This document shows, piece by piece, positions 53,734 to 62,053 of a stretch of DNA of 64,000 bases. Origin of the DNA: Mycobacteroides chelonae CCUG 47445. GTDB lineage: Bacteria > Actinomycetota > Actinomycetes > Mycobacteriales > Mycobacteriaceae. Both the position numbers and the translations under genes were made by a program. The stretch lies in assembly GCF_001632805.1 (NCBI RefSeq), contig NZ_CP007220.1, positions 3,968,001 through 4,032,000 on the forward strand, read 5' to 3'. How positions within the stretch are numbered: position 1 is the stretch's first letter; each line of letters begins with the position of its first letter. Below the pieces are notes generated by a model. The model ran no database searches. It had not been told where the DNA came from and worked only from the letters and a program-made list of their open reading frames with translations.

Positions 53734-53976
53734 GTGGTCGGCATCTCGTTTCGAGACTCCGCCGGGCGTCCGATGGCCGGTGCTGTGATCAGCATCGACT
53801 CGGCGCCCGGCGAGGTCCACGATATTGCCATGGTGGCCGACGATTGGGGCGAGGTGGTCATCTCCGCACCGGTGGTCGGTGACTATCGATTTCTTGTGTC
53901 GCACACCGGGAAGACCTTTCATGCCACGGCCCATATCGCCGAGGGACAAGATCAGCTGACGGTGACCGCCGGCTAG
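53734..53976 (+). CDS. Small beta-sandwich (carboxypeptidase-regulatory-like) protein
   Basis: 80 aa from GTG 53734 with AGGAGG 4 bases upstream. The pattern FRDSAGRPMAGAVISIDSAPGE...DDWGEVVISAPVVGDYRFLVSHTG is a CarboxypepD_reg/Cna-B-like beta-sandwich, a binding module. Last gene of the operon, 44 bp after the V8-like peptidase. It may be a docking or inhibitor subunit. Confidence 0.7.
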   Translation: MVGISFRDSAGRPMAGAVISIDSAPGEVHDIAMVADDWGEVVISAPVVGDYRFLVSHTGKTFHATAHIAEGQDQLTVTAG

Positions 53977-53992
53977 ACCGTCCCGGCGCCGA

Positions 53993-54313
53993 TCAGTACG
54001 ACGTCTCGCGCGATGTCGCACGCGTGGCCGGGTAACAACCGTGCAGGCCGCTGATGAGACGATGCGCCTCGTCAAGTTCCTTGCGCATGGCACGCAAGCG
54101 CCGATGATGGCGTGGGGCAGCAAGATTCGCGTGGCGGTCGATCTGCCGCTCGGCCTTGTCGATCTGTTGCGACACATAGTCCACGTGCTCATACAGCGAC
54201 CGCAGCAGGACCCGAGCCTGCGCCACCGCCGCGTCTTCCGCCATGCGGGCATGGTCGCACCATTTCCGTAACTGTTCGCGCCGGCGCGGGGCAGATCGGG
54301 AAATGAACCACAA
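53993..54313 (-). CDS. Coiled-coil small protein, start uncertain
   Basis: About 106 aa if started at TTG 54313, which has AAGGAGG upstream; an open frame to 54421 would run through the padR operator. Sequence is strongly charged and helical (ARVLLRSLYEHVDYVSQQIDKAERQIDRH, RRLRAMRKELDEAHRL). No family recognised. It is convergent to the small beta-sandwich gene and divergent from padR. Confidence 0.45.
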   Translation of the reverse strand: MWFISRSAPRRREQLRKWCDHARMAEDAAVAQARVLLRSLYEHVDYVSQQIDKAERQIDRHANLAAPRHHRRLRAMRKELDEAHRLISGLHGCYPATRATSRETSY

Positions 54314-54357
54314 CAGATGTAGTGCCTCCTTGGCGAACCATCCACCGGGCCATTGAC

Positions 54358-54395
54358 TTCGTAATAGTTTCGATACTACTTTCGTAATAGTTTCG
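54358..54395. promoter_or_regulatory. Direct repeats in the padR promoter
   Basis: TTCGTAATAGTTTCG occurs twice (54358-54372 and 54381-54395), 23 bp apart, about two helical turns. Between them ATAGT...ACTA gives partial dyad symmetry. Likely PadR binding sites controlling padR and the divergent small gene. Confidence 0.6.
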
Positions 54396-54419
54396 TAGGT
54401 GCGGAGAGGAGGCACGGTC

Positions 54420-54887
54420 ATGGCACGTTTCTTCCGTCATGGCGAGCTGCCACTCGTGCTCCTGGCGCTGCTGGCGCAGCGGCCCATGCACGGCTACGAA
54501 CTGATGTCCGAACTATCACGACTCTTCGGCGCCGGTGGCTACCAACCATCGCCCGGCACCGTGTATCCCGCAGTCGAAGCACTGGCCGCCGAAGGCCTCC
54601 TGACCGGCCAGACACGCGAGGGCCGGACGGTGTACCGCACGTCGGCCGAGGGCGAGCGGGCACTGACCAGCAGAGCCGACGTGCTGGCGGGCGTGGAACT
54701 GCGCACCGGCGCACGGTTCGGCCGCGGCGACTCATTCGAGAAGATCCTCGCTCGGTTCTCCGCGCGGATCATGCCGTCGGCGGGCCGGGTAGATCCCGCC
54801 GCGGTGGAAAAGATCCTCGACCAGGCCGCCCTGGAGATTACTGGCCTTGCCCGAGTTGACGATCGCAGGAGAGGAGCCAAGCAGTGA
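54420..54887 (+). CDS. PadR family transcriptional regulator
   Basis: 155 aa. Winged HTH typical of PadR: ELPLVLLALLAQRPMHGYELMSELSRLF and YQPSPGTVYPAVEALAAEGLL; then a helical C-terminal dimerisation part. ATG 54420 has GGAGAGGAGG upstream. Its stop overlaps the start of the 2TM gene (GTGA). Confidence 0.92.
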   Translation: MARFFRHGELPLVLLALLAQRPMHGYELMSELSRLFGAGGYQPSPGTVYPAVEALAAEGLLTGQTREGRTVYRTSAEGERALTSRADVLAGVELRTGARFGRGDSFEKILARFSARIMPSAGRVDPAAVEKILDQAALEITGLARVDDRRRGAKQ

Positions 54888-55258
54888 GCGATGACGCCTT
54901 TGAACGAGCAGTGGAACGTGCCGAACGCCGGGCCGACGAGGAGCAGCGACGGCTCGATCGAAAACGCCGGGCATGGATCGGACAGATGAATCGAACTGCC
55001 TTCCGGATCCACGCCAGCACCTATGTCGCTGTGCAGGTCCTGCTCGTCGCCATCTGGGCGCTTACCTGGCAGTTCGACCATGGCACGGCATACCCCTGGT
55101 TCATCTACCCGCTGTTGGGCTGGGGAATCGCCCTCATCGCGCACTACGTCGTCGCCAGCTCCATCTGGCGTCATCGTCCCGACACCGATCCCGAGCCCTG
55201 GCCCACCGAGGGCGTCAACCGAGCTAACCGTGAAACACCCACTCAGGAGCCGCAATGA
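54884..55258 (+). CDS. 2TM-domain protein
   Basis: 124 aa from GTG 54884. N-terminal charged helix (FERAVERAERRADEEQRRLDRKRRAW), then the 2TM domain (RIHASTYVAVQVLLVAIWALTW and WFIYPLLGWGIALIAHYVV), then a polar tail. 2TM domains often follow PadR or histidine-kinase genes; function unknown. It overlaps padR and the next gene by 4 bp each. Confidence 0.87.
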   Translation: MSDDAFERAVERAERRADEEQRRLDRKRRAWIGQMNRTAFRIHASTYVAVQVLLVAIWALTWQFDHGTAYPWFIYPLLGWGIALIAHYVVASSIWRHRPDTDPEPWPTEGVNRANRETPTQEPQ

Positions 55259-56112
55259 ACACACCCATTGGCCAAGCCACCCGGCCCATCAAGACAAGGC
55301 GCATCACGTTCCGGTATCCAACCGGTTCACTGAATCGCCACTACGTACAGGGCGATCTGGTGATGAGCCACATCATCGCGATGCTCTCCGCGGTATTCCC
55401 CGAAGGGGAGGACTACTTCATCCGGTCCGTCAAACACTTCTCCGACCAGATCACCGATCCCGCGCTGAAAAAGCAGGTGGCCGGGTTCATCGGCCAGGAG
55501 GTGACACATGGGCGCGAGCATCGCGAACTCAACGAGCGACTGCAGCAGATGGGTTATCCCACGGGCATCGTCGACCGGCTGACCAAGCGAGGGATGAGTC
55601 TCTACACGCGATACCTGCCGCCTCGCTTCAACCTCGCCATGACAGCGGCCCTGGAGCATTACACCGCAACGCTCGCCGAGACCCTGCTGACCGATCAGCG
55701 TGCCCAAGATCTGCTGGGCGAGGGCGAGGTCCGCTCGATGCTCCTCTGGCATGCGCTGGAGGAGTCCGAACATCGCGCCGTGGCCTTCGACGTCTATCGA
55801 TCAGTCGGGGGCACCGAACGCATGCGCACGTGGGCCATGCGACTGATCACGACGGTGTTCCTCTGTGGGACGCTCCTGGACACCCTGATGTCACTGCTTC
55901 TCGACAGAGCGACGTACAACCCCCTCAGGTTGTTCAGAAGCCTTACCGAGCTGCGGCATTCACCCTTCGTGACCCGGGACGTACTCGACCGCGTCCGGGC
56001 CTACAACCGCCCCGGTTTCCACCCGGACGAATTCGACAACACCGACCTCGTCGAACGCTGGAACACCGAACTCTTCGGCGAGCAGGGTCAGCTGGCCGGC
56101 CATCTGCGCTGA
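55255..56112 (+). CDS. Predicted metal-dependent hydrolase (Metal_hydrol / DUF2324-like), ferritin-like helical fold
   Basis: 285 aa of the family often annotated as metal-dependent hydrolase. Conserved blocks: FSxxFPxGExYFI-type (LSAVFPEGEDYFIRSV), FIGQEVTHGREH (E and H metal ligands), ALEHYTA and HALEESEHRAVAFDVY. The repeated E-x-x-H pairs suggest a di-iron ferritin-like centre rather than a true hydrolase. One hydrophobic region near the middle (TTVFLCGTLLDTLMSLLL) may anchor it. Third gene of the padR operon. Confidence 0.87.
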   Translation: MNTPIGQATRPIKTRRITFRYPTGSLNRHYVQGDLVMSHIIAMLSAVFPEGEDYFIRSVKHFSDQITDPALKKQVAGFIGQEVTHGREHRELNERLQQMGYPTGIVDRLTKRGMSLYTRYLPPRFNLAMTAALEHYTATLAETLLTDQRAQDLLGEGEVRSMLLWHALEESEHRAVAFDVYRSVGGTERMRTWAMRLITTVFLCGTLLDTLMSLLLDRATYNPLRLFRSLTELRHSPFVTRDVLDRVRAYNRPGFHPDEFDNTDLVERWNTELFGEQGQLAGHLR

Positions 56113-56149
56113 GCCGATACCCCAGGCGCGATCTGCGCATCCCCCTTGA

Positions 56150-56183
56150 AAAAACCTCAGGCCCCCTCGAAAGGGGGCCTGAG
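56150..56183 (-). terminator. Terminator of tRNA-Tyr
   Basis: Stem CTCAGGCCCCCT (56156-56167) and AGGGGGCCTGAG (56172-56183), 4-base loop, followed on the reverse strand by GGTTTTTTC. A classic intrinsic terminator 6 bp after the tRNA. Confidence 0.9.
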
Positions 56184-56188
56184 TGCTG

Positions 56189-56271
56189 TGGCGGGTGCAG
56201 GATTCGAACCTGCGTAGGCGTAAGCCGACGGATTTACAGTCCGCTCCCATTGGCCGCTCGGGCAACCCGCC
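56189..56271 (-). tRNA. tRNA-Tyr (GTA)
   Basis: 83 nt with a long variable arm. Acceptor GGCGGGT/ACCCGCC, anticodon loop CTGTAAA (GTA), discriminator A; CCA not encoded. Confidence 0.97.
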
Positions 56272-56362
56272 TTATCAGACGATGCAGGATACAACGATAG
56301 GGTCGTGCCAACGCAAACCGACTGGATACGGAACATACGAAGACCAGAAAGAGGGAGCAGTC

Positions 56363-56854
56363 ATGGCGGATTCATCATTCGACATCGTGAGCAAGATCGA
56401 CCGTCAGGAGGTCGACAATGCGCTCAATCAGGCGGCCAAGGAGCTGACCACACGATTCGACTTCCGTGGGACCGACACCACTATCGCCTGGAAAGGTGAC
56501 GAGACCATCGAGCTGATCAGCTCCACCGAGGAGCGTCTGAAGGCGGCCGTGGACGTCTTCAAGGAAAAGCTGATCCGCCGGGATATCAGCATGAAGGCCT
56601 TCGATGCGGGCGACCCGCAGCCCAGCGGCAAGACCTACCGGCTCACCGGGACCCTCAAGCAGGGCATCGACACCGAGAACGCGAAGAAGATCAACAAGAT
56701 CATCCGCGACGAGGGCCCCAAGGGGGTCAAGTCACAGGTGCAGGGCGAAGAGATCCGCGTATCGAGCAAGAAGCGCGATGATCTGCAGGCCGTCCAGGCA
56801 CTGCTGAAGGGCTCGGACCTGGATATTGCCTTGCAGTTCGTGAACTACCGGTAA
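56363..56854 (+). CDS. YajQ family nucleotide-binding protein (Rv0566c-like)
   Basis: 163 aa, starting [28 protein letters not shown] upstream. Contains the YajQ core [13 protein letters not shown] and [25 protein letters not shown]. Family members bind nucleotides or nucleic acid and some bind c-di-GMP. Its place beside tRNA-Tyr matches M. tuberculosis Rv0566c. Confidence 0.95.
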   Translation: MADSSFDIVSKIDRQEVDNALNQAAKELTTRFDFRGTDTTIAWKGDETIELISSTEERLKAAVDVFKEKLIRRDISMKAFDAGDPQPSGKTYRLTGTLKQGIDTENAKKINKIIRDEGPKGVKSQVQGEEIRVSSKKRDDLQAVQALLKGSDLDIALQFVNYR

Positions 56855-56866
56855 GACGATGGTCCG

Positions 56867-57514
56867 GTGATCCCCGTTGTCTCGCCATCGCACCTGATTG
56901 GCTTCGCGCTCGTCGCGTACGCCCTCATCGTGATTCCGGGGCCGAGCGTGCTGTTTTCCGTTGGCCGCTCGCTCAGCCTGGGCCGCCGCGCCGGCCTGCT
57001 GAGCGTGCTGGGCAATACGGCGGGCACCGCGGTGTTCGTGGCGCCGGCGACGGCCGGACTGGGCGCCCTGCTGACCGCCTCCTCCTGGGCGCTGACGGCG
57101 GTGAAGCTGGTTGGCGCGGCTTATCTGATCTACCTTGGCGTACAGGCGATTCGGAACCGCAAGTCGCTTAACGAGGCATTGAACGCAGAACGGCCCGCGG
57201 CGGGACAACGACACGTCTTCCGGCAGGGCTTCATCGTCGGCCTGACCAACCCGAAGACGGCGCTGTTCTTCGCCGCGGTGCTGCCGCAGTTCGCCGATCC
57301 TGCCGCGGGCTCGGTGCCGACCCAGATCTTCCTCTTCGGCATCGTGTTTATCGCGATAGCTCTTGTCTCGGACAGCCTGTGGGCACTGCTGGCCAGCACC
57401 GCGCGCAATTGGTTCGCCCGTTCACCCAGGCGACTGGAGGCAATGGGCGGTGCGGGCGGCTTCATGATCGTTGGTCTGGGGGCCGGGGTGGCGATCTCAG
57501 GTACCCACGCCTAG
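56867..57514 (+). CDS. LysE/RhtB family amino-acid exporter
   Basis: 215 aa, GTG start 56867. Six hydrophobic segments; family motifs VIPGPSVLFSVGRSLSLGRRAGLLSVLGNTAG (in pieces) and GLTNPKTALFFAAVLPQF. Probably exports an amino acid or homoserine-lactone-like solute. The stop codon shares CTAG (57511-57514) with the convergent LLM gene. Confidence 0.9.
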   Translation: MIPVVSPSHLIGFALVAYALIVIPGPSVLFSVGRSLSLGRRAGLLSVLGNTAGTAVFVAPATAGLGALLTASSWALTAVKLVGAAYLIYLGVQAIRNRKSLNEALNAERPAAGQRHVFRQGFIVGLTNPKTALFFAAVLPQFADPAAGSVPTQIFLFGIVFIAIALVSDSLWALLASTARNWFARSPRRLEAMGGAGGFMIVGLGAGVAISGTHA

Positions 57515-58560
57515 CGAGCCTCTGCAGAGGCGGTCAGCAGCCCAGCCAGCAGTGCACGATCGGGCCGGTACGGGGTGTTGAAACCCAACCGGTGCACCAG
57601 ATCGCCGTAGCGGTCCCGCAATTGGCGCGCGCCCTGCGCGGGGTCGGTCACGGTGATCGCCGCGGTATCGACGAACTCGTCGTCGATCAGATCGGTCATC
57701 GCATCCCATTCGCCCTGTTTGGACAGCTCTTTGAGTTTCGGGCCAACCTCTGAGCGCCCGTGCAGTTCCAGGATCGGCCAGTAGGCGGGTGTGGACCCAT
57801 AGAAGGCGAGCTGCTTGCGCACCGCCGCCCGCGCACTCGCCAGCTCGGTGTCGTCGCGCCCGATGATGATCATCGGCGAGTGGTGGATCTGAATGTCGGC
57901 GAGCGTCTTTCCGGACTTCTGCGCGCCACGCGCCAGCGTCGGCACGGTGATCTGCGCGAGGTAGTCGGGTGTACAGAACGGGTGCGACAGAAATCCGTCG
58001 GCCACCTCGCCCGCAACCTCGGTCATCCCGCTACCGACACCGGCCAACCAGATCGGTGGCGGGCCAAAGGCGCTCACCTCGGCGGGATCGGGCATGAACA
58101 TCGGCGTCATGAGGGTGTTCTGGTAGAACTCGCCGCGATAGTCCAGCCGCCCACGTTCCTGCCACGACTGCCAGATGGCGCGTACGGCCAGCACCATGTC
58201 ACGCATCCTCGCCGCGGGACTGCTCCATGGCATGCCGAACCTACGGGTGATGTGCGGTTTGATCTGCGTGCCGAGCCCGAGGATGAATCGGCCGCCCGAG
58301 TACGCCTGCAGATCCCAGCCAATATTGGCCAACAGCATCGGATTTCGCGCGAACGCGACCGCGATGGAGGTCCCCAGGGTGACATCCTTCGTGTGCTCGG
58401 CGGCCAGCAGCAGCGGCAGAAACGGGTCGTGCGCGCCCTCGAATGTCCAGATACCCGCGTATCCGGCCCCCTCGGCTTCGGCGGCATCGGCGGCCATGGT
58501 GGTCAGCCCGGTCGTGAGCGTCACATCGATCAACACCGCACTCATATTGCCGAAGTCCAT
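57511..58560 (-). CDS. LLM-class F420-dependent oxidoreductase (TIGR03617-like)
   Basis: About 349 aa from ATG 58560 (ATG 58545 is an alternative). TIM-barrel luciferase-like features: AAEAEGAGYAGIWTFEGAHDPFLPL, GTSIAVAFARNPM, GGRFILGLGTQIKPHITRRF, PPPIWLAGVGSGM. It should use F420 and an unknown substrate. Longer in-frame reading runs antisense through gpsA and is rejected. It is divergent from gpsA across only 34 bp. Confidence 0.88.
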   Translation of the reverse strand: MDFGNMSAVLIDVTLTTGLTTMAADAAEAEGAGYAGIWTFEGAHDPFLPLLLAAEHTKDVTLGTSIAVAFARNPMLLANIGWDLQAYSGGRFILGLGTQIKPHITRRFGMPWSSPAARMRDMVLAVRAIWQSWQERGRLDYRGEFYQNTLMTPMFMPDPAEVSAFGPPPIWLAGVGSGMTEVAGEVADGFLSHPFCTPDYLAQITVPTLARGAQKSGKTLADIQIHHSPMIIIGRDDTELASARAAVRKQLAFYGSTPAYWPILELHGRSEVGPKLKELSKQGEWDAMTDLIDDEFVDTAAITVTDPAQGARQLRDRYGDLVHRLGFNTPYRPDRALLAGLLTASAEAR

Positions 58561-58594
58561 ATTCGCGGCGCATCGGGCCCATACCCTGGCGGGC

Positions 58595-59617
58595 ATGGCA
58601 GCACTTCGTGAACCACAAGTCGTCGTCCTCGGGGGCGGATCCTGGGGCACCACGGTGGCCTCGATTGTGGCGCGCCGCAGTCCCACCCTGCAGTGGGCCC
58701 GTTCCCCGGAGACAGTGGCGGATATCAATGAACGGCACCGCAATTCGCGATATCTGAGCGACGAGGTCGAGCTGACCGAGAGCCTGCGCGCCACCTCGGA
58801 TCTGCACGAGGCCATCGAGCAGGCCGACGTGGTGATCATGGGCGTTCCCTCGCACAGCTTCCGCGAGGTGCTCACCGAGATCGGGCAATCCTTGCGTCCG
58901 TGGGTGCCGATCGTGTCGCTGGTCAAGGGCCTCGAGCAGGGCTCGCGGATGCGGATGTCGCAGATCATCGAGGAAGTGCTGCCCGGACACCCGGCGGGCA
59001 TCCTGGCCGGGCCCAACATCGCCAAGGAGGTGGCGCGCGGGTACGCGGCCGCTGGTGTGGTCGCGATGCCCGATCAGCATCAGGCAGCGCGTCTGGGCGA
59101 GCTGTTCCGCACGTCACGGTTCCGCGTGTACAGCACCAACGACGTGGTGGGTGTGGAGATGGCGGGCGCACTCAAGAACGTCTTCGCCATCGCCAGCGGC
59201 ATGGGTTACGCGATCGGGATCGGCGAGAACACCCGCGCCATGGTGATCGCGCGGGCACTGCGGGAAATGACCAAACTCGGTGTGGCCATGGGCGGTAACC
59301 CCGAGACGTTTCCTGGCCTGGCGGGCCTGGGCGACCTCATCGTCACCTGCACGAGTGCCAGCAGCCGCAACCGGCACGTGGGCGAGGAGATCGGCAAGGG
59401 CAAGACCATCGACGAGATCATCGAATCGATGAATCAGGTGGCCGAGGGCGTGAAGGCGTCCTCCGTGGTGATGACCCTCGCCGATGAGTACGGCATCCAG
59501 ATGCCCATCGCCCGTGAGGTCGACGGAGTGATCAACCACGGCTCCACGGTGGAGCAGGCCTACCGCGGACTCATGGCGGCCACTCCCGGCCACGAGGTGC
59601 ACGGCACCGGATTCTGA
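58595..59617 (+). CDS. gpsA: NAD(P)-dependent glycerol-3-phosphate dehydrogenase
   Basis: 340 aa. Rossmann motif VVLGGGSWGTTVAS, catalytic Lys in GALKNVFAIASGMGYAIGIGENTRA, and GLAGLGDLIVTCTSASSRNRHVGEEIGKG. Makes sn-glycerol-3-phosphate for phospholipids; opposite direction to the GlpD at 12017. ATG 58595 is preceded by -10-like TACCCT (58582-58587), so a leaderless mRNA is likely. Ortholog of gpdA1 (Rv0564c). Confidence 0.95.
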   Translation: MAALREPQVVVLGGGSWGTTVASIVARRSPTLQWARSPETVADINERHRNSRYLSDEVELTESLRATSDLHEAIEQADVVIMGVPSHSFREVLTEIGQSLRPWVPIVSLVKGLEQGSRMRMSQIIEEVLPGHPAGILAGPNIAKEVARGYAAAGVVAMPDQHQAARLGELFRTSRFRVYSTNDVVGVEMAGALKNVFAIASGMGYAIGIGENTRAMVIARALREMTKLGVAMGGNPETFPGLAGLGDLIVTCTSASSRNRHVGEEIGKGKTIDEIIESMNQVAEGVKASSVVMTLADEYGIQMPIAREVDGVINHGSTVEQAYRGLMAATPGHEVHGTGF

Positions 59618-60427
59618 TCAGGCGGGCAGGTACTCGGGCTTCACCACATCGCGCAGCTCGGATAGCGCCACCCGGCTCTGCATCGGCCCCTCGGCGTACG
59701 CCGCCACCCGGTATGGCTCGAACGAGAACAGCAGCGCATCGCCGTCCAGCGAAAATTCTGTGAAATTCCCTGGCTCCGGAACTGTTCCGGTATCGACGAA
59801 TTCGGTTCCCACACCGCCGAGCTGCGCGCGCAGATCGGCACGAACCAGCGCAGAGATCTTGGGCAATGCCGTCGCTGGGTCGATCAACAGAGATCCGATG
59901 GTGATCGGCTGTTTGGTGACGCGGTCGAAGGCCAGCGTGCGAAACGCGAATCCCGGGTGATAGCCGCCGAGTGACTCACTGATCGAGAACCGCACACTGT
60001 CGGAGGGATGCACACCCTTGCCCTGATACGCCTCGAAACTGACCTGGAGCGCCCACGGCTTGCCCTCGGGCGGGGCCCCCGCACGCCCGAGGGACTTGCG
60101 GAAATTAGCGCGGATATCCGCCACCAACTCGTCGGTCGCTTTCTGCAGCTCGGGGAAGGACGAATCCCATTGGACGGGGATGAGCAGGTGTTGGGTGGCC
60201 TGTGGGGTGACCTCGTCGATGACGCAGCCCTGAGCGGGGTCCCAGCGACCGCCATGTTTGGGGCATGCGGGCTCGCCGGCGGGATCAACGGTCGCGGTGG
60301 GGGCCGCGGCGGATGCTGACGCACTGGTGGATTCCGGAGCGGGGGCGTCCGTGGGTGCTTCTCCCCTATCGCAGCCAACAAGGACGATGCCGCACAGGAC
60401 GGCGATCAGCAGGTTCCCGAGACGCAT
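59618..60427 (-). CDS. Lipoprotein with DUF3298/RsiV-like domain
   Basis: 269 aa. Signal peptide with lipobox LVGC (Cys19), then a Ser/Ala/Pro/Thr-rich linker to about residue 50 and a C-terminal DUF3298-type domain (FSISESLGGYHPGFAFRTLAFDRVTKQPITIGSLL; FTEFSLDGDALLFSFEPYRVAAYAEGP). Such domains occur in RsiV and cell-wall lipoproteins and may bind glycans. Its stop codon directly abuts that of gpsA. Confidence 0.87.
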   Translation of the reverse strand: MRLGNLLIAVLCGIVLVGCDRGEAPTDAPAPESTSASASAAAPTATVDPAGEPACPKHGGRWDPAQGCVIDEVTPQATQHLLIPVQWDSSFPELQKATDELVADIRANFRKSLGRAGAPPEGKPWALQVSFEAYQGKGVHPSDSVRFSISESLGGYHPGFAFRTLAFDRVTKQPITIGSLLIDPATALPKISALVRADLRAQLGGVGTEFVDTGTVPEPGNFTEFSLDGDALLFSFEPYRVAAYAEGPMQSRVALSELRDVVKPEYLPA

Positions 60428-60447
60428 GCAACCAATCTAACCAGCGG

Positions 60448-60939
60448 CTAGGTGGTGTAGCTGCCGCCCGGACCGACCACGAAGCCGTTCTGCCAGCGGT
60501 TGTTGACACAGGTCAAGGTGCCGCCACCGTCCAAGCCGCAGCTGACCTCGCGGTAGCTCAGGCGATGCCCCGGCGCCAGGGGCTTGAACACATCACCGCC
60601 GAGGCCGTAGATCGGCCGGTCGGTGCTGGCGAAACCGGGGGCGTTACTGCCGCTGACGAGGTTCGCTCCATTGGGCGCCCCGGGCAGCGGGCCGCTGCAG
60701 CCATAGCTGGCATCGGCGCGCTTGATCATGCAGGAGATCCCACCGGGAATGGTGAAGCCGTATGCCGTGTCCGCCAAGACGCTGTACTCCAGCGGTGACA
60801 CCGGAGTGAGCCCGTTGACGTTCGGAAGCCCAGACGGGTCAAGAGGATTCGGGGTGTCCGGGTCGGCGGACGCCACGCCCGCCAGCATCAAGGCGGCAAT
60901 CGCGCTGGTCACAGCGCCAAGGATCGGCAGGGTACGCAT
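60448..60939 (-). CDS. Small secreted protein
   Basis: 163 aa from ATG 60939. Signal peptide (PILGAVTSAIAALMLAGVASA-DP), then a Pro/Gly-rich mature protein with four Cys (SCMIK, GCSG, SCGLDGGGTLTCVNN), which may form two disulfides. A TATGGT element 6 bases before the ATG suggests a leaderless mRNA. Related secreted proteins are common in mycobacteria; function unknown. Confidence 0.82.
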   Translation of the reverse strand: MRTLPILGAVTSAIAALMLAGVASADPDTPNPLDPSGLPNVNGLTPVSPLEYSVLADTAYGFTIPGGISCMIKRADASYGCSGPLPGAPNGANLVSGSNAPGFASTDRPIYGLGGDVFKPLAPGHRLSYREVSCGLDGGGTLTCVNNRWQNGFVVGPGGSYTT

Positions 60940-60976
60940 CCCGTGACCATATCCAAGATCGCGCGCAATCTCGCGT

Positions 60977-62044
60977 CTACTGGTCAAAGACAATATCGAC
61001 GCTGCCGGTGACCGGAACGGCCTGACAGGCCAGCGTCAGCCCCATCGCCAGGTCGGCATCGACCAGGGTGTCGTTGCGAAGCATCCGTACCTCGCCGCGG
61101 CGCACCGTGCAGGCACACGCGCTGCAGGCACCCTCGCGGCATGAGTACGGCGCATCGAGGCCCTGGGCGAGCAGCACATCGAGCAGCGGGGTGTTCCTGG
61201 GCCACTCGATGGTGACTTGTGTACCGTCGAGTTCCACGGTCGCCTCCGCGGTGTCCCCGCCACCCTGGGGGACCACGATGTCGGCGAACGGGTCGCCGGT
61301 CAGCGACTGGTAGAGCTCGACGTGAATGTGGCTGGCCGGCATCCCGACGGCCGACAACGCGGCGCGTGCCCCGTCCATGAACGGCGCCGGGCCACAGATG
61401 TAGGTGCCGTACCGGGTGTAGGCCGCGAACAGCTCGGCCATGGCGTCACGGGTGGGCAATCCGCGCTCGGATTCGAGCCAGTGCACCACCCGCAGCCGGT
61501 CCGGGAACTCCACCATGATGTCGTCGATCTCGGCACCGAAGATGACGCTCTGCTCATCCCTGTTCGCGTAGAACAAGTAGACCGTTCCGGCACCACCCAG
61601 CAGCACCGACTTGGCGATGGACAGCATGGGGGTAATGCCGCTGCCGGCCGCGATCAGCAAGAAGTCGCCGTCCAGCGACCGCGGAACGAAGACCCCGGAC
61701 GGGGTGAGCACGGTGATGTGATCACCCACGACGACGTTGTCGCACAACCAGTTCGACGCGTATCCGCCGTCCGTGCGTTTGATGGTGACGACGAGGTCGT
61801 CATCGAGATGCGGTGAGCTGGACAGCGAGTAGCAGCGGGCCACCGAACCCGTTTGTTCACTGGGGATTTTCAGCGTGAGGAATTGCCCGGGTCGGTACCG
61901 GAATGCCTCGACGAGGGCATCGGGCACTTCGAAAACCAGGGAAACCGCATCCCCCGTCTCTCTGATGATCTCGACGACCTCCAGTGAATGAACATGGGGA
62001 TTGCCAGTCACCTTGGGTGCATCCGGTGTGACGGTGTCTGTCAT
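60977..62044 (-). CDS. Ferredoxin reductase of the KshB/Hmp type (FAD, NAD, 2Fe-2S)
   Basis: 355 aa, three modules: FAD domain with RCYSLSSSP, NAD domain (IAAGSGITPMLSIAKSVL), and a C-terminal plant-type 2Fe-2S domain (YSCREGACSACACTV...LACQ). It transfers electrons from NADH to a Rieske oxygenase such as KshA or an alkane/steroid hydroxylase. No oxygenase lies next to it. It may be co-transcribed with the SDR gene 9 bp upstream. Confidence 0.92.
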   Translation of the reverse strand: MTDTVTPDAPKVTGNPHVHSLEVVEIIRETGDAVSLVFEVPDALVEAFRYRPGQFLTLKIPSEQTGSVARCYSLSSSPHLDDDLVVTIKRTDGGYASNWLCDNVVVGDHITVLTPSGVFVPRSLDGDFLLIAAGSGITPMLSIAKSVLLGGAGTVYLFYANRDEQSVIFGAEIDDIMVEFPDRLRVVHWLESERGLPTRDAMAELFAAYTRYGTYICGPAPFMDGARAALSAVGMPASHIHVELYQSLTGDPFADIVVPQGGGDTAEATVELDGTQVTIEWPRNTPLLDVLLAQGLDAPYSCREGACSACACTVRRGEVRMLRNDTLVDADLAMGLTLACQAVPVTGSVDIVFDQ

Positions 62045-62053
62045 CGACGGCGC

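Noticed and set aside
58561..59025. N-terminal extension of the LLM oxidoreductase
   Set aside because: It is antisense to gpsA, and the conserved barrel begins after the ATG at 58560.
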